Origin: Halanaerobiaceae bacterium
Lineage (GTDB): Bacteria; Bacillota; Halanaerobiia; Halanaerobiales; Halarsenatibacteraceae
Assembly (NCBI GenBank): GCA_003553225.1
Contig: PWDW01000190.1
Span: 1 to 64,000 of the forward strand
Reading direction: 5' to 3'
Length of the DNA: 64,000 nt
The position numbers were made by a program, and so were the translations under genes. Shown here piece by piece: positions 61,719 through 64,000 of the stretch; the stretch's first letter is position 1, and the number at the start of each line of letters is the position of its first letter. The notes under the pieces were generated by a model. It did not search any database and was not told the DNA's origin. It saw only the letters and a program-made list of their open reading frames with translations.

Positions 61719-63053
61719 TTATAACCTCCTCAGGCGGGGGTTGAATATTCTATCAAGAGCATACCCGGTCATGGCAAAACTTAAACCGGTCAGCATCAGC
61801 AGAACTGCCGGCTGCAGAACCCAGTAAAAATGCCCCATATAAAGAGCTCCCTGATTAAGAGCATCATTCATCATTTTACCCCAGGTGGGCAGTACCGGAT
61901 CACCCAGACCCAGCATTGCCAGGCTTGCCTCCAGAAAAACATAAACGGGAATTGCGGTAATAAAGGTGGGTACCAGAGTAGGAATAATTTTGGGGATTAA
62001 ATAGAAAAATATAACCCTGATATTGCTGGCCCCATAGGCTTCAGCGGCTTCAATGAAATCTGCATTTCGAGCCTGTAAAAACATGGCCCGATAGGTTTTT
62101 ACAGCAGAGCTGAAAACCCCTTTTAAAATAACAACCACCAGAATAACCCATAAACTTCGGGAAAAGAACATACCCACCATCACCAGAATAGGCAGCAGAG
62201 GAATCACCAGATTAATTTCAGTTAGCCTCTGAACCAGTGAATCAACCTTTCCTCCATACCAGACCCCAATAGCAGCCACTATAAAGGTAGAAACAGTAGC
62301 TCCAATTGCAGCCAGAACTCCAAACATCAGGGCAATTGGAATCCCCCAGAGCAGAGAAACAATCAGTTCTCTGCGCCGATGGTCGGTACCGGCAATCCCA
62401 TGAACCTCTCCATAAAGAACTGCTTCTGCCTCCACAATATCCTCTTCATTAAATGTATAACCACTAATAAGTATTTTATATTCACCTTTATTAACCTGCT
62501 GTTCCTGATCAGGAATTCCAAAAAGTCCCTGCCTTACAATCTGGTCCGGAAAGGCCCTTCTAACATTGTCATCTCTTTCAAAGCGGAAATTACGGCTCTG
62601 ACCTACTGAAAACTCCCTGCTTTGAAATTCTCGGCCATCCGGAGTTATCCAGGTAATTGAGGCAGAAGGACTGTTATTTACAAATTCACTTTCCATGAAA
62701 ATATTAATTTCTTTGGGAAATCCATCAAACTGATAATCAAAAGGTAGTTCTATTTCAAAACGCTGCAGACCATTTAAATCTTCAACAATTTGCATTCCTT
62801 CTTTTTCCGTAGAATCAATATTTAAAGTTCGTGATTTATCATCTGATGTAAACCAGTCCACCCATACCGGGCGGGCATTGGCAGGGGTTTTCTCCCAGAC
62901 TCGCCCTCCCCGCCACAGACGAATTGCTTCATCATAGGGTATATTAATTACAGTTATTATAGAAGTTAAAATAAATATTGATATTAAAATTATTCCCACT
63001 ATGGCAGAGGGATACTGTTTAAGCTCATTTAGTCTTCTCTTAAAAAACCTCAT
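61719..63053 (-). CDS. Opp/Dpp-type ABC permease (OppC-like) with a large extracellular insert
   Basis: A 444-residue permease, about 140 longer than usual OppC. After the first membrane helix (about 17-37) there is an extra extracytoplasmic domain (about 45-215) rich in beta strands with sandwich-like spacing (RFEIELPFDYQFDGFPKEIN, ITWITPDGREFQSREF). The five further helices and the EAAEAYGASNIRVIFFYLIP (EAA) loop are standard. The insert may bind substrate or the binding protein. It overlaps the OppB-like gene by 4 bases. Confidence 0.9.
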   Translation of the reverse strand: MRFFKRRLNELKQYPSAIVGIILISIFILTSIITVINIPYDEAIRLWRGGRVWEKTPANARPVWVDWFTSDDKSRTLNIDSTEKEGMQIVEDLNGLQRFEIELPFDYQFDGFPKEINIFMESEFVNNSPSASITWITPDGREFQSREFSVGQSRNFRFERDDNVRRAFPDQIVRQGLFGIPDQEQQVNKGEYKILISGYTFNEEDIVEAEAVLYGEVHGIAGTDHRRRELIVSLLWGIPIALMFGVLAAIGATVSTFIVAAIGVWYGGKVDSLVQRLTEINLVIPLLPILVMVGMFFSRSLWVILVVVILKGVFSSAVKTYRAMFLQARNADFIEAAEAYGASNIRVIFFYLIPKIIPTLVPTFITAIPVYVFLEASLAMLGLGDPVLPTWGKMMNDALNQGALYMGHFYWVLQPAVLLMLTGLSFAMTGYALDRIFNPRLRRL

Positions 63054-64000
63054 GCTTTACCTCCTTCTGAACCCTGGCCTACTTTAACCCGGGGATCTAA
63101 AATTGCATAAATTATATCAAGAAAAAATACCGTAAAGGCCAGTAAATAAGCAAATATAACCTGAGCTCCTACAATAACCGGAACATCATACAAACCTATT
63201 GCTTCAAAAAGCATGCGCCCCAGTCCCGGCCAGTTAAAAACTCTCTCCAGCACTATAGAGCCCATCCAGCGAAAAATTAAAGCCATGGCAAAACTGGTAA
63301 TGATAGGCGGCAGAGTAGGCCGCAGTATATATTTTAATTCAATATTTCTTCTGGAAAGGCCTTTTGCCTTGGCCATTTCTACATAATCTTCCTGGGAATA
63401 TATAAGAAAAAAAGTGCGCCAGTTATATATCTGAATAAACACACCGGCAATCACCAGTGCTGTAACCGGTAATATTGCATGACGAAGAACACTTAAAGCA
63501 TAGGGGAGTGTTCCCTCCGGTGGTGGGGCCCCCACCATCCCGCCCCGGGGCAGTATGCCCGCTACGGTAGAAAATATCAATATCAGAAAAACACCATAAA
63601 ACCAGCTGGGAGCGGCTGAGGTCGGAGCCAGGGTCACAATTGCCCGGTCCAGTTTACTTCCATACCTTCGGGATAAAAATAATGCCACAAACAGGGCAAT
63701 AAAAAATAAAATAAAAAACGATGTGATCATTAACAGCAGAGTTGGTGGCAAACGCTCCAGGATAATACGTCTTACTCTTCTTGAACCCGTATCACTGGTT
63801 AATTGTTCGGCCCGCCCTAAATCCAGAGTTAGAGCATCTCTTAAATACACAAAACTCCTTAAAATAAAGGGCTGATCCAGACCCAGTCTTCTTTCCTCTC
63901 TTTCTCGCAGCTGGCGTTCAAATTCTCTTCTTTCTTCTGCCGGCATATCACCCAGCTGATCCTGCATGGCCATCAACTGCATAGAAACATTATAACTTAT
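63050..64000 (-). CDS. Opp/Dpp-type ABC permease (OppB-like), cut by window edge
   Basis: The reading frame stays open to the right edge, so the first helix is off the window. The visible 316 codons start in the external loop between helices 1 and 2 (AEERREFERQLREREERRLG is charged and helical) and continue with five helices. DYVEMAKAKGLSRRNIELKY is the EAA loop. The loop is longer and more charged than in typical OppB. The binding protein gene is probably upstream, outside the window. Confidence 0.9.
   Translation of the reverse strand: MSYNVSMQLMAMQDQLGDMPAEERREFERQLREREERRLGLDQPFILRSFVYLRDALTLDLGRAEQLTSDTGSRRVRRIILERLPPTLLLMITSFFILFFIALFVALFLSRRYGSKLDRAIVTLAPTSAAPSWFYGVFLILIFSTVAGILPRGGMVGAPPPEGTLPYALSVLRHAILPVTALVIAGVFIQIYNWRTFFLIYSQEDYVEMAKAKGLSRRNIELKYILRPTLPPIITSFAMALIFRWMGSIVLERVFNWPGLGRMLFEAIGLYDVPVIVGAQVIFAYLLAFTVFFLDIIYAILDPRVKVGQGSEGGKA

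Overview
The window reads as chromosome of a low-GC, anaerobic, Gram-positive-lineage bacterium, most likely a member of the Halanaerobiales or a related clostridial group. This is inferred from AT-rich spacers, strong AGGAGG-type ribosome binding sites, frequent TTG/GTG starts, and gene content: a large 2-hydroxyacyl-CoA dehydratase activase-type protein, an RnfD-like subunit, FMN-binding proteins, an RseC-like protein and carbohydrate/oligopeptide ABC transporters. No phage, integrase, transposase gene or CRISPR array is visible. One tRNA (Leu, GAG) opens the window.

Layout. 1-8.7 kb: tRNA-Leu, an aldo/keto reductase, a decayed Gfo/Idh/MocA-type oxidoreductase, a cytoplasmic GH10 xylanase, a D-Ala-D-Ala ligase-like ATP-grasp enzyme, a small membrane protein, a stand-alone RnfD-like flavoprotein whose promoter overlaps a Fur-like operator, a MATE-like exporter and a ribulose-phosphate 3-epimerase. 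8.7-18 kb: D-serine dehydratase, a MutS-like ATPase with a membrane-protein partner, gamma-glutamyltransferase, an MFS transporter with an odd start, and an M18 aminopeptidase. 18-31.7 kb: a secreted double FMN-binding protein, the 1436-residue activase with a TatT-like TPR lipoprotein-type neighbour, adenine deaminase, nitroreductase, aldo/keto reductase, SPFH protein, peroxiredoxin, cold-shock protein and a SurA-like exported protein. 32-45.5 kb: isocitrate dehydrogenase, SIMPL and DJ-1 proteins, a coaE-mutM-polA-rseC block, a purC-like gene, a DUF2089/SHOCT/DUF4097 operon with a perfect sigma-A promoter, and threonine synthase. 45.7-54.7 kb: a carbohydrate-type ABC operon (NHL-Yip1 protein, DUF5696-like protein, two permeases, binding protein) without its own ATPase, again from a perfect sigma-A promoter with a ~255-nt leader. 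54.9-59 kb: a cytidylate kinase-like/nuclease-like fusion paired with an active-site-altered HPRT, then a second MATE-like protein and a thioredoxin-reductase-like flavoprotein. 59.4-64 kb: an Opp/Dpp-type ABC operon running off the right edge.

The most interesting items for follow-up are the kinase/nuclease fusion plus altered HPRT pair, the iron-operator RnfD-like module with the flavinylation-motif proteins, the ATPase-less DUF5696/Yip1 transporter operon, and three families of dispersed intergenic repeats (five loci of one ~360-bp element, three loci of a palindrome-centred ~90-bp element, and two hairpins with shared arms). All assignments are from reading the sequence and from memory of protein families; no search was run.
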